7,029 nt of DNA from Planctomycetota bacterium (GTDB taxonomy: Bacteria > Planctomycetota > Planctomycetia > Pirellulales > UBA1268), in the NCBI GenBank assembly GCA_027622795.1, contig JAQBZA010000176.1, positions 1 to 7,029 of the forward strand, in the 5' to 3' direction. The translations under genes were made by a program, and so were the position numbers. Positions 1 to 6,360 of this stretch are shown in pieces. The stretch's first letter is position 1. The number at the start of each line of letters is the position of its first letter. Below the pieces are notes generated by a model. The model was given only the letters and a program-made list of their open reading frames with translations. It had not been told where the DNA came from and ran no database searches.

Positions 1-1
1 T

Positions 2-1576
2 GACTGGAAGGCTGCCGATGATGTGGCGGACTATCTTCGCCAACTCGCTGACGCGGGGGTCCGCGTGCACCTGGTCGACTGTGCCGTCGAGTCTGCAACC
101 AATCTCTCGGTCGAGCGCTTGGAGCCCGTGGGGGGTGTGCCGGCATCAGGGGTTCTCATACCTCTGGAAGTCTCCGTGCGCAACCAGAGCGGTCGAGCGG
201 TGCGAGACGTGGCAGTTGATCTGTGGGAAGACGGCGCAGTCCGTCCCGGTGTTCGTATTGCCGAGATTCCGGCAGGAGGCACCGCCAAACAGCGGTTTGA
301 CACCCGCTTTGCAACGGCAGGCGGCCATCTGGTTGAGGCACGAATCGGACTTGATGCAGTCGCTACCGATAACGCGCGGACGGCCGTAATCGATGTCGTT
401 GACCGGATCGATGTGTTGTTGATTGATGGCGGACTTGCCACGAGCGAGACCAGCGGGCCTGGGGATGCTTTTTATCTGGCGACCGCTCTGGCCCCCGGCT
501 CCGGTGCACCAACTGGACTCAGTCCGCGAATCGAGCCCCCTCGCTCACTCGCCACGCTCAACCTCGAGAGGTTTGCCGGCATCTGGCTGATGGACGTCGA
601 GCAGCTCGAACCAGCTGAGATTGAAGCCCTGGAGAAATTCGCAGCGGGAGGGGGGGGCGTCGTCTTCTTCCTCGGCCCCCGGACGAGCCCCGATGTTTTC
701 AACCGGTCGCTCTATCGCGATGGCACCGGAGTTTTTCCCGTACCGCTCGCCGGGGCTGTCGACCTCCTCCCTGATTCGAGCGGAGCTGCTGCGCCCGACG
801 TCATCGTCGAAGACCATCCGGTCGTCTCCGTGTTGTCAGGGCAGCGCAACCCGCTGTTGAGTTCCGTACGGGTCGATCGCTTCATGGCTATTGAGCGGAC
901 TTTTGAGCCGCGGAGCGAAAGTGGCCTGCGCCGGCTTCTTTCGTTGCGGAACGGTGCAGCACTTGCCATCGAGCAGCCGTTTGGTGATGGGCTTGTGGTG
1001 GTTATGTTCTCGACGGCGGCGCCGGCGTGGAACAATTGGGCTCGGGGCAATCCATCGTGGGTCGTCGTGATGCTCGAACTGGAGAGCCATCTGGCACGAA
1101 ATCGACGACGGGTGGAGTCACTGGTGGTCGGAGAGCCGATCACGGTACGGTTGGAGGCGGCCAACGATGAGATTGAGGTGGACTTCGCCACGCCTCCCCA
1201 GGGCGCCATTGTTCGTGTTACGGGCACCGCGGCTCAATCGGATGGGCTTGTCGCCACGTTGCCGAGCACGGTTGCGGCAGGCACTTGCGCGGCACGGTGG
1301 CGGCGACTGGATGGCACTGAGCGAGAGCGGCTTTTTGCGATCAATGTCAATCCGGCCGAAGGTCAACTTGACCGCATGGGACGGGATCGCCTCGACGGAG
1401 TTTTGATCGGTGTTCCCTTCCAATATGACGCCGCCGAAAGCCTCCAGCCGGAGGCCGGCGTGATGGCCGGTGTGTCACTCGTGAAGCCGCTGTTGCACGC
1501 CCTGCTGATCATTCTGGTTGTCGAACAACTACTCGCCTACTCAGCCAGTTACCACACTCGACGGAAGTCATCATGA
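2..1576 (+). CDS. BatA/VWA-type membrane protein with GATase-like domain (5' partial)
   Basis: The frame is open from the first bases, with no stop before the GTG at 23, so that GTG is not taken as the start and the gene begins upstream; 524 residues are visible. Residues 1 to about 45 look like the last helix and strand of a von Willebrand A domain (…ADAGVRVHLVDCAV). About 50-130 is a beta-rich CARDB/Ig-like domain, and about 136-350 a glutamine-amidotransferase-like fold opening with IDVLLIDGG and containing AAGGGGVVFFLGP. No Gly-x-Cys-x-Gly nucleophile motif is present, so enzymatic amidotransferase activity is unlikely. A second beta domain follows, then a C-terminal transmembrane helix (LLHALLIILVVEQLLAYS) and a short basic tail. 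This order is known from planctomycete BatA-domain proteins, whose N-terminal BatA membrane segment would lie upstream. The TGA stop overlaps an ATG (ATGA at 1573). Role inferred: envelope scaffold or sensor working with a MoxR ATPase. Confidence 0.85.
   Translation, partial: DWKAADDVADYLRQLADAGVRVHLVDCAVESATNLSVERLEPVGGVPASGVLIPLEVSVRNQSGRAVRDVAVDLWEDGAVRPGVRIAEIPAGGTAKQRFDTRFATAGGHLVEARIGLDAVATDNARTAVIDVVDRIDVLLIDGGLATSETSGPGDAFYLATALAPGSGAPTGLSPRIEPPRSLATLNLERFAGIWLMDVEQLEPAEIEALEKFAAGGGGVVFFLGPRTSPDVFNRSLYRDGTGVFPVPLAGAVDLLPDSSGAAAPDVIVEDHPVVSVLSGQRNPLLSSVRVDRFMAIERTFEPRSESGLRRLLSLRNGAALAIEQPFGDGLVVVMFSTAAPAWNNWARGNPSWVVVMLELESHLARNRRRVESLVVGEPITVRLEAANDEIEVDFATPPQGAIVRVTGTAAQSDGLVATLPSTVAAGTCAARWRRLDGTERERLFAINVNPAEGQLDRMGRDRLDGVLIGVPFQYDAAESLQPEAGVMAGVSLVKPLLHALLIILVVEQLLAYSASYHTRRKSS
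650..657 (+). repeat. G8 homopolymer inside CDS
   Basis: Eight consecutive G bases sit inside the first gene, coding for the glycine run of the GATase-like domain (AAGGGGVVFF). The frame is intact through it and both flanks match the expected strand-turn-strand pattern, so there is no sign of an indel here. Such tracts can slip in replication and sequencing, but glycines at this turn are normal for the fold. Confidence 0.6.
1563..1567 (+). promoter_or_regulatory. Ribosome binding site (GGAAG) before ATG 1573
   Basis: GGAAG lies five bases before the ATG at 1573, inside the last codons of the first gene. The match and spacing are good. This site matters because the ATG it serves is out of frame with the long second gene, whereas the in-frame candidates for that gene (GTG 1638 or 1641, ATG 1653) have no purine-rich site at normal spacing. 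It therefore points to 1573 as the place where ribosomes really initiate. Confidence 0.55.
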
Positions 1577-1653
1577 CCATCTCCACCCCATCCTCTGGCC
1601 AGTCAATCACACCGTTACCACCTCCCATTTCAACCAAGTGGTGTTGCTTCTGA
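1573..1653 (+). CDS. 26-codon leader ORF or out-of-frame N-terminus of the next gene
   Basis: ATG at 1573 overlaps the stop of the first gene (ATGA), has a GGAAG site five bases upstream, and opens 26 codons starting MTISTPSSGQS and ending ISTKWCCF. Its TGA (1651-1653) overlaps the ATG at 1653 (TGATG), in the frame of the VWA gene. Reading 1: a small leader peptide that couples translation of gene 1 to gene 2. Reading 2: this is the real N-terminus of the VWA protein, and one base has been lost. Adding one base after the AAG at 1636-1638 would continue the frame as STKVVLLLMLSILWPQ, a Lys followed by a hydrophobic core, as expected of a signal peptide. No classic slippery heptamer for programmed -1 frameshifting is visible. 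I favour reading 2 slightly; the composition (Ser, Thr, Pro) suits a low-constraint signal-peptide n-region. Confidence 0.4.
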   Translation: MTISTPSSGQSITPLPPPISTKWCCF

Positions 1654-4154
1654 TGTTGTCAATCCTTTGGCCACAGTGCCTGCTTGCCGCGACTGAATCG
1701 ATCCAGCATCGAATCACAAGCGGTGTTGTTGAGGGATTCACCGAATGGTGGCAAATGCCTGCGCTCATCAGCGTGGTGGCTGCACTCGCGGGATTCGTGG
1801 TGTGGATGATTCGTCGCGACGCCGCTGAGTTGTCGTCTGGTATGGCGGTGCTACTGACTGCGTTGCGATTGGGGGCGGTGGCCGCGCTCGTGGCGGCGTA
1901 TCTGGATCTTGAGCGACGAACAGAGCACGAGATCGTGTCGCCGTCCCGGGTAGCGGTCTTGATCGATTCCAGTGCCAGCATGACACTCACGGATGAACAA
2001 AACGGGACTGGAGAGGGTGGCTCAACTGCCAGTCGGGCGGAGGAAGCCCTTTCCATCCTCTTCTCCGGAGGGCTCCTCCAAGCACTCTCGCCGCGACAGG
2101 AAGTTTCATTGTGGCGGTTCGACGCAGATGCAGAACCGCTTGCTGTCCAGCCACTTGGTGATGTCGAAGGCGACGCTGGAAGCGGGAGTGTGGTGGCTGC
2201 GGAGGCAACGTCTTCGCCTGGCCTTTCGCATGAGAAGAATGGTTTACGAAACTGGCAGGAGCAGGTTGCCCCGCGTGGATTTGAGACCCGGCTGGGTGAA
2301 GCGTTGGCTCGGGTGGCGAGTGAAGAGCCGCTCGGCGTGTTGGCCGGCGTGATCATTCTCTCTGACGGTGGCACCAATGCTGGTCTTGATGCAGTGGCGG
2401 CGGCTGGCGCGCTTGAGGGGGCGGGCGTGCCGGTGTTTCCAATCGGTATCGGAAGCGAGCGGCTGCCAGCAAACGTGCGCGTGGCCGACCTTATCGCCCC
2501 GGCGAGGGTCTTTCCTGGTGATCGGTTTGCGGTGACTGGCTACCTCCAGGCGCAAGGACTGGCTGGACAAACGGTGCGACTCGAATTGGCAGAGGTGGCG
2601 GCTGATGAGACGAACGTCACGAGCGGGGATCGGTCTGGCCGAGTGATCGACGCCACGGAGGTGCAACTCGGTGCAGACGGCGAGGTCGTGGCGGCTCGGT
2701 TTGAAGTGCCGGGCCTTGACTCCACCGGGAGACGATCGCTGGTGATGCGTGTGCAGCCTCCCGCCACCGATCGGACCGCCACCGACAATTTCCAGACGGC
2801 AGAGGTGGAAGTGGTCGATCGCGTGACACAGGTGTTGCTGATGGCCGGTGGTCCAAGCCGCGAGTATCAGTTCATGCGGAACGTATTGGATCGCGATGGT
2901 AGTTTTGCCGTCGACGTGATCCTCGGGACGGCGACCAAAGGCGTCTCACAGGATGCCCGTAGTGTTCTTGCCGTCTTTCCCGAGTCGGCCGAAGCGCTCG
3001 ATGCCTACGATGTGATCGTCGCCTTCGACTATGACTGGCGGCTGCTCGATCCGGCAGCGCAGGCCCGCCTGGAGCGGTGGGTGGCCCGTGAGTCTGGAGG
3101 CCTCCTCTTCGTGGCCGGTGGAATCTTTATGAACAGTTGGTTGGATGATCCCGATGCAACCACGATCAGAGATCTTCATCCGGTTGAATTGCGGCAATCC
3201 CTCTCGGTCAGCTTCGATGAGCCGGCCGGCCGGCCGGAACCAATGCCGCTCGCATTCACCCGAGATGGACAGGATGCCGAATTTCTCTGGTTGGCGGCGA
3301 GTCGAATTGCCAGCCAGACGGCCTGGAGTGAGTTTCCCGGTGTCTACTCGTGCTTCGACTCCGGCGTGGCCAAACCCGGGGCCACAGTCTACGCGCGGCC
3401 GGAGCGGTCATCGAATGGGGGCTTGATCGATGAGTCACCCATTTTTATGGCCGGGCAGTTCTACGGCTCGGGGAGCATCCTCTATCTGGGCAGTGGCGAA
3501 TTATGGCGGTTGCGGGCGATCGAAGATGCTGTCTATGAACGGCTTGTGACGCAATTGGTGCGCCATGTCTCACAAGGGCGGCTGCTTCGTGGTTCGCGAC
3601 GGGCTCGGCTCTTGATCGACCGCGATCGATTCGCTGTGGGGGCCACGGTCCCGGTTCGGCTCATTGTGCCCGATGAAACCATAGGGGCGCCGGCCGCACG
3701 GTGCACGGTCACCGGACCCGATGGCAAGTCATCGGCTATTCCTCTCGATGCGGACCCGGATCGTCCGGCCGCCCTTCGCGGCGGGTTCGTAGCATCCCAG
3801 GAGGGGGCGTGGCTGATCGATGTTGATCTGGAGGGTGATGGTGAACGGGTGTCACGAAGGGTTCAGGTGCGGCTTCCCGACCGGGAACTTGAGCATCCGC
3901 GGCTGGAACGCGGTATTCTTGAACAGGTCGCCCTGATAACCGGTGGTACGCCCCGTTTTTTGGCGGACGGTCCGTGGACGAATGGCGATGCCACCCGATT
4001 AGCTGAGCGTCTTGGTGATCGCTCTCGAAAGGAATACGAGACCGGCGCCCCTGACGCGCTCTTCAAGCAACGGCTTAATGCCATGTTGATGGGACTCGGG
4101 GTCGGTCTCCTGTGCCTGGAATGGATCACGCGGCGCGTCGTTCGACTCGCCTGA
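1653..4154 (+). CDS. VWA-domain membrane protein with Ig-like and GATase-like domains
   Basis: From ATG 1653 the protein has 833 residues; a GTG at 1638 or an out-of-frame start at 1573 are the alternatives (see the leader entry). Residues 1-13 give a weak signal-like hydrophobic stretch. Membrane helices lie at about 36-53 (…VVAALAGFVVWM, then IRRD) and 64-84. The VWA domain spans roughly 98-270 with a complete MIDAS metal site: Asp105-x-Ser-x-Ser (VLIDSSASM), Thr212 (ETRLGEAL) and Asp238 (LSDGGTN). An Ig/CARDB-like domain follows at about 287-390. A GATase-like fold occupies about 391-645 (VLLMAGG at its start, GSGSILYLGSGELWRL near its end), without a catalytic Gly-x-Cys-x-Gly. A second beta domain lies at about 650-760, and a membrane helix near 808-826 (AMLMGLGVGLLCLEW) precedes a basic tail. 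The large middle part is probably extracytoplasmic. The intact MIDAS suggests Mg2+-dependent ligand or partner binding. It lies 19 bases before the next gene. Confidence 0.85.
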   Translation: MLSILWPQCLLAATESIQHRITSGVVEGFTEWWQMPALISVVAALAGFVVWMIRRDAAELSSGMAVLLTALRLGAVAALVAAYLDLERRTEHEIVSPSRVAVLIDSSASMTLTDEQNGTGEGGSTASRAEEALSILFSGGLLQALSPRQEVSLWRFDADAEPLAVQPLGDVEGDAGSGSVVAAEATSSPGLSHEKNGLRNWQEQVAPRGFETRLGEALARVASEEPLGVLAGVIILSDGGTNAGLDAVAAAGALEGAGVPVFPIGIGSERLPANVRVADLIAPARVFPGDRFAVTGYLQAQGLAGQTVRLELAEVAADETNVTSGDRSGRVIDATEVQLGADGEVVAARFEVPGLDSTGRRSLVMRVQPPATDRTATDNFQTAEVEVVDRVTQVLLMAGGPSREYQFMRNVLDRDGSFAVDVILGTATKGVSQDARSVLAVFPESAEALDAYDVIVAFDYDWRLLDPAAQARLERWVARESGGLLFVAGGIFMNSWLDDPDATTIRDLHPVELRQSLSVSFDEPAGRPEPMPLAFTRDGQDAEFLWLAASRIASQTAWSEFPGVYSCFDSGVAKPGATVYARPERSSNGGLIDESPIFMAGQFYGSGSILYLGSGELWRLRAIEDAVYERLVTQLVRHVSQGRLLRGSRRARLLIDRDRFAVGATVPVRLIVPDETIGAPAARCTVTGPDGKSSAIPLDADPDRPAALRGGFVASQEGAWLIDVDLEGDGERVSRRVQVRLPDRELEHPRLERGILEQVALITGGTPRFLADGPWTNGDATRLAERLGDRSRKEYETGAPDALFKQRLNAMLMGLGVGLLCLEWITRRVVRLA
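3221..3237 (+). repeat. CCGG tandem tract
   Basis: Four CCGG units in a row, flanked by a G, form a short palindromic tandem within the VWA gene and code for the Pro-Ala-Gly-Arg-Pro stretch of the GATase-like region. The frame is intact. The tract could slip or form a small hairpin, but it is most simply high-GC coding sequence. Confidence 0.5.
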
Positions 4155-4173
4155 CCTCGCATTCAACACCGCT

Positions 4174-6360
4174 ATGATTCATTTGCCAGAGACAGCGCTG
4201 TCAACGACTGTCGCGAACGTTGCGGCGCTTCGCCAAGCCTTGCGGCGTCTTCGTCGCCAGACCCGAAGGTGGGTGTGGATTGAAAGTGTGGGGTTCGTTG
4301 CGCTGTTGGTTGCGGTGGTGTTTTGGGCAACCCTTTTTATAGACCGGTTTCTGGAACCGCCGTGGCAGGTGCGGGTGGCGATGCTGGCGGCTGCAGGCGG
4401 GATCGTGGGTTGGCTCATTGCCACCAAACTTGTGGGGCGCCTCGCCGCCCCGCTCGACGATGCCCAGTTGGCCCTCGTTGTGGAACGGAACTATCCGCAG
4501 TTTCAGGATAGCCTTTCAACGGTGGTTGAACTTTCACGAGGGCCACGGGAAAACGTCAACGAATCACTTCTGGCCCGCACCGCTGCGATTGCTGCCAGCC
4601 GACTTGAAGCAGTCGATCCGTCTGTCATTTTTCGTCGCCGTAGCCTGGCTGCGTTGGCGGTCACGTCGATCTTGGCGGTGGCGAGCGTTGTCGGCCTGAT
4701 GATCAGCGAGCCACACACCGCTGGCTTATGGGCCCGCCGAATGGTCTGGCTTGCTGAAGAACCGTGGCCCCGCCGGGTTCGCTTTGATGCAGAGGGTTTT
4801 GTCGACGGCGTTCGGGTGGTCGCCCGTGGCACTGACGTGGAGGTGTTGGTTCGAGCTGCGTCGAAAGATGTGATCCCTGCAGTGGTTGATCTCCGGTCAC
4901 GGGGACTCGGATCACAGGGGCGAGGTTGGCGAACCGACCGGATGGGTACCCGCGGTGCCGTGACCGACCACGGACAGACGTTCGGTCATGTCATCAAAAG
5001 TGTTCAGGAGTCGCTGGAATTGGAAATACGGGGCGGTGATGCGCGGCTGCGTTCACTGCGGCTGGAGGTGGTGGATGCTCCAGGCCTCGAGTCGCTATCG
5101 ATCACGACACGGCTGCCGGAATATCTCGGCGGCGGAATCCGTCCTGCGGCCACGTCACGCATCGTTCCGGTGCCCCGAGGTTCCTCTGTCGACATCATGT
5201 GTACGGCGACCGTGCCTCTGGCGGCCGCCACTGTGGCCGTGGTGGAGCAGGGAGTCGAAACGGTAGTTGCCGAGTCGTCGGTTTCCACAGTTCGTGAGGC
5301 CCCGCCACGGTCCCTTGCAGCGCGGCTCGATGACGTCATGAGCGATCGCGCCGTCGTTGTTCGGCTTACTGACATGCACGGGCTCACCAATCGTGAGCCG
5401 ATCACCTTCGTGCTCTCGGCAGTGCCCGATGAGTCCCCGCAAGTTGCTTTAAAGCTGCACGGCATCTCTCCTGCTGTCACGCCAATGGCACGGATCCCCT
5501 GGGTGGGGGTGATCACTGACGATCATGGTCTGGCATCGGCGACGGTAACGCTTGCTGCTGTGGCACCAAAGGCAGAGGCCGACACCCCGGTTCGTCAAGC
5601 GGAGCAACCCATCACGCGGGTGAGGCCGGGCATGTCGGTCGCTGAGTTTCCTGCCGATGCTCCTGAGACACTACTGCTGGAACCGCTCGGCCTCCCCGTC
5701 GGGAGTCGGCTGACGATTACCGTTTCGGCCACCGATGCATGTGGCCTCGTTGAAGGACCGAATCGGGGTGTTGGAGATCCCTGGACGCTGGATGTTGTCA
5801 CGCCCGAGGTGCTCCAGGCGATGCTCGAGGCTCGGGAAGTCATCCTCCGCCGCCGGTACGAAAGCGTCATTGCTGATAGTAGTCAGGCCCGGGATCGACT
5901 GGCAGCTGCCGAGGCAGGGGATGACGACACCGCCGTTGCGATCGCTCGGCTAGGCGAGTCGATTGGCCGAGCCGCCGGCGAAACCAGAGAAATCGCCATG
6001 GCTTTTCGGGACATTCGCCTCGAACTTGATAACAACGGTCTGCTCACGCCGGAAGTCGACATGCGGTTGCTCACCCAGATTGCCGATCCGCTTGCGGCGT
6101 TGGCCGATGACGACCTGCCGCAACTCGCGGCTGCATGTCGCGGTTTCTCGCAGCCAGACGATGGTCGAGATGAGTTGGTTCGTCAGGCCGATGAAGTTCT
6201 GGCGCGAATGCGGGCTTTGCTAGCTATGATGATGGAATTGGAGTCTTTCAACGAGGTGATCGAGCGACTACGAGGTGTGATTCGGGTGCAGGAAGAGATT
6301 CGTGCAGACACGCTCGAACAACAGAAGAAACGAGCCCGGGAGGCACTGGAGGGACTATGA
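4174..6360 (+). CDS. DUF4175-like membrane protein
   Basis: 728 residues from ATG 4174, the first in-frame ATG after the previous stop; no strong ribosome binding site is seen in the 19-base gap. A basic amphipathic N-terminus (RQALRRLRRQTRRW) leads into membrane helices at about 37-58 and 67-89, and a third lies at about 156-178. The segment between (about 92-125, DDAQLALVVERNYPQFQDSL) is typical of the family. From about 200 a chain of beta domains follows, with marks such as TTRLPEYLGGG (311-321), VPVPRGSSVD (331-340), ITDDHGLASATV (447-458) and VSATDACGLVEGP (517-529). These resemble the Ig-like repeats of DUF4175/TIGR02302 proteins. Residues about 545-728 are helical and probably coiled (MELESFNEVIERLR, then VQEEIRADTLEQQKKRARE). 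Unlike many DUF4175 proteins it lacks a Gln/Gly-rich tail, which appears instead in the next gene. Its stop overlaps the next start. Function unknown; an envelope complex partner is inferred from context. Confidence 0.8.
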   Translation: MIHLPETALSTTVANVAALRQALRRLRRQTRRWVWIESVGFVALLVAVVFWATLFIDRFLEPPWQVRVAMLAAAGGIVGWLIATKLVGRLAAPLDDAQLALVVERNYPQFQDSLSTVVELSRGPRENVNESLLARTAAIAASRLEAVDPSVIFRRRSLAALAVTSILAVASVVGLMISEPHTAGLWARRMVWLAEEPWPRRVRFDAEGFVDGVRVVARGTDVEVLVRAASKDVIPAVVDLRSRGLGSQGRGWRTDRMGTRGAVTDHGQTFGHVIKSVQESLELEIRGGDARLRSLRLEVVDAPGLESLSITTRLPEYLGGGIRPAATSRIVPVPRGSSVDIMCTATVPLAAATVAVVEQGVETVVAESSVSTVREAPPRSLAARLDDVMSDRAVVVRLTDMHGLTNREPITFVLSAVPDESPQVALKLHGISPAVTPMARIPWVGVITDDHGLASATVTLAAVAPKAEADTPVRQAEQPITRVRPGMSVAEFPADAPETLLLEPLGLPVGSRLTITVSATDACGLVEGPNRGVGDPWTLDVVTPEVLQAMLEAREVILRRRYESVIADSSQARDRLAAAEAGDDDTAVAIARLGESIGRAAGETREIAMAFRDIRLELDNNGLLTPEVDMRLLTQIADPLAALADDDLPQLAAACRGFSQPDDGRDELVRQADEVLARMRALLAMMMELESFNEVIERLRGVIRVQEEIRADTLEQQKKRAREALEGL
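6348..6353 (+). promoter_or_regulatory. Ribosome binding site (GGAGGG) before ATG 6357
   Basis: GGAGGG sits three bases before the ATG at 6357, within the final codons of the preceding gene; the core GGAGG lies four bases away. The spacing is a little short but the match is strong. It supports the ATGA-overlap start of the last gene and translational coupling to the gene before it. Confidence 0.6.

Noticed and set aside
23..25. GTG as the start of the first gene
   Set aside because: The frame is open upstream to the window edge and the residues before it (DWKAADD) continue a VWA helix, so the gene is simply cut by the window.
650..657. G8 tract as a phase-variation switch
   Set aside because: The glycine run is what this fold has at the turn, the frame is intact, and no alternative frame gives a sensible product.
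712..1227. 171-residue antisense frame in the first gene
   Set aside because: Low-complexity Ser/Arg/Thr-rich translation with no recognisable fold; it opposes the conserved GATase-like region.
1440..1455. Hairpin GCCTCC-AGCC-GGAGGC as a possible terminator
   Set aside because: It has only a six-base stem, no T run follows, and it lies inside coding sequence more than 100 bases before the stop.
1607..2377. 256-residue antisense open frame inside the VWA gene
   Set aside because: The product is rich in Ser, Arg, Pro and Thr with no domain pattern, and it lies opposite a clearly constrained VWA domain. Long antisense frames are expected in high-GC coding sequence.
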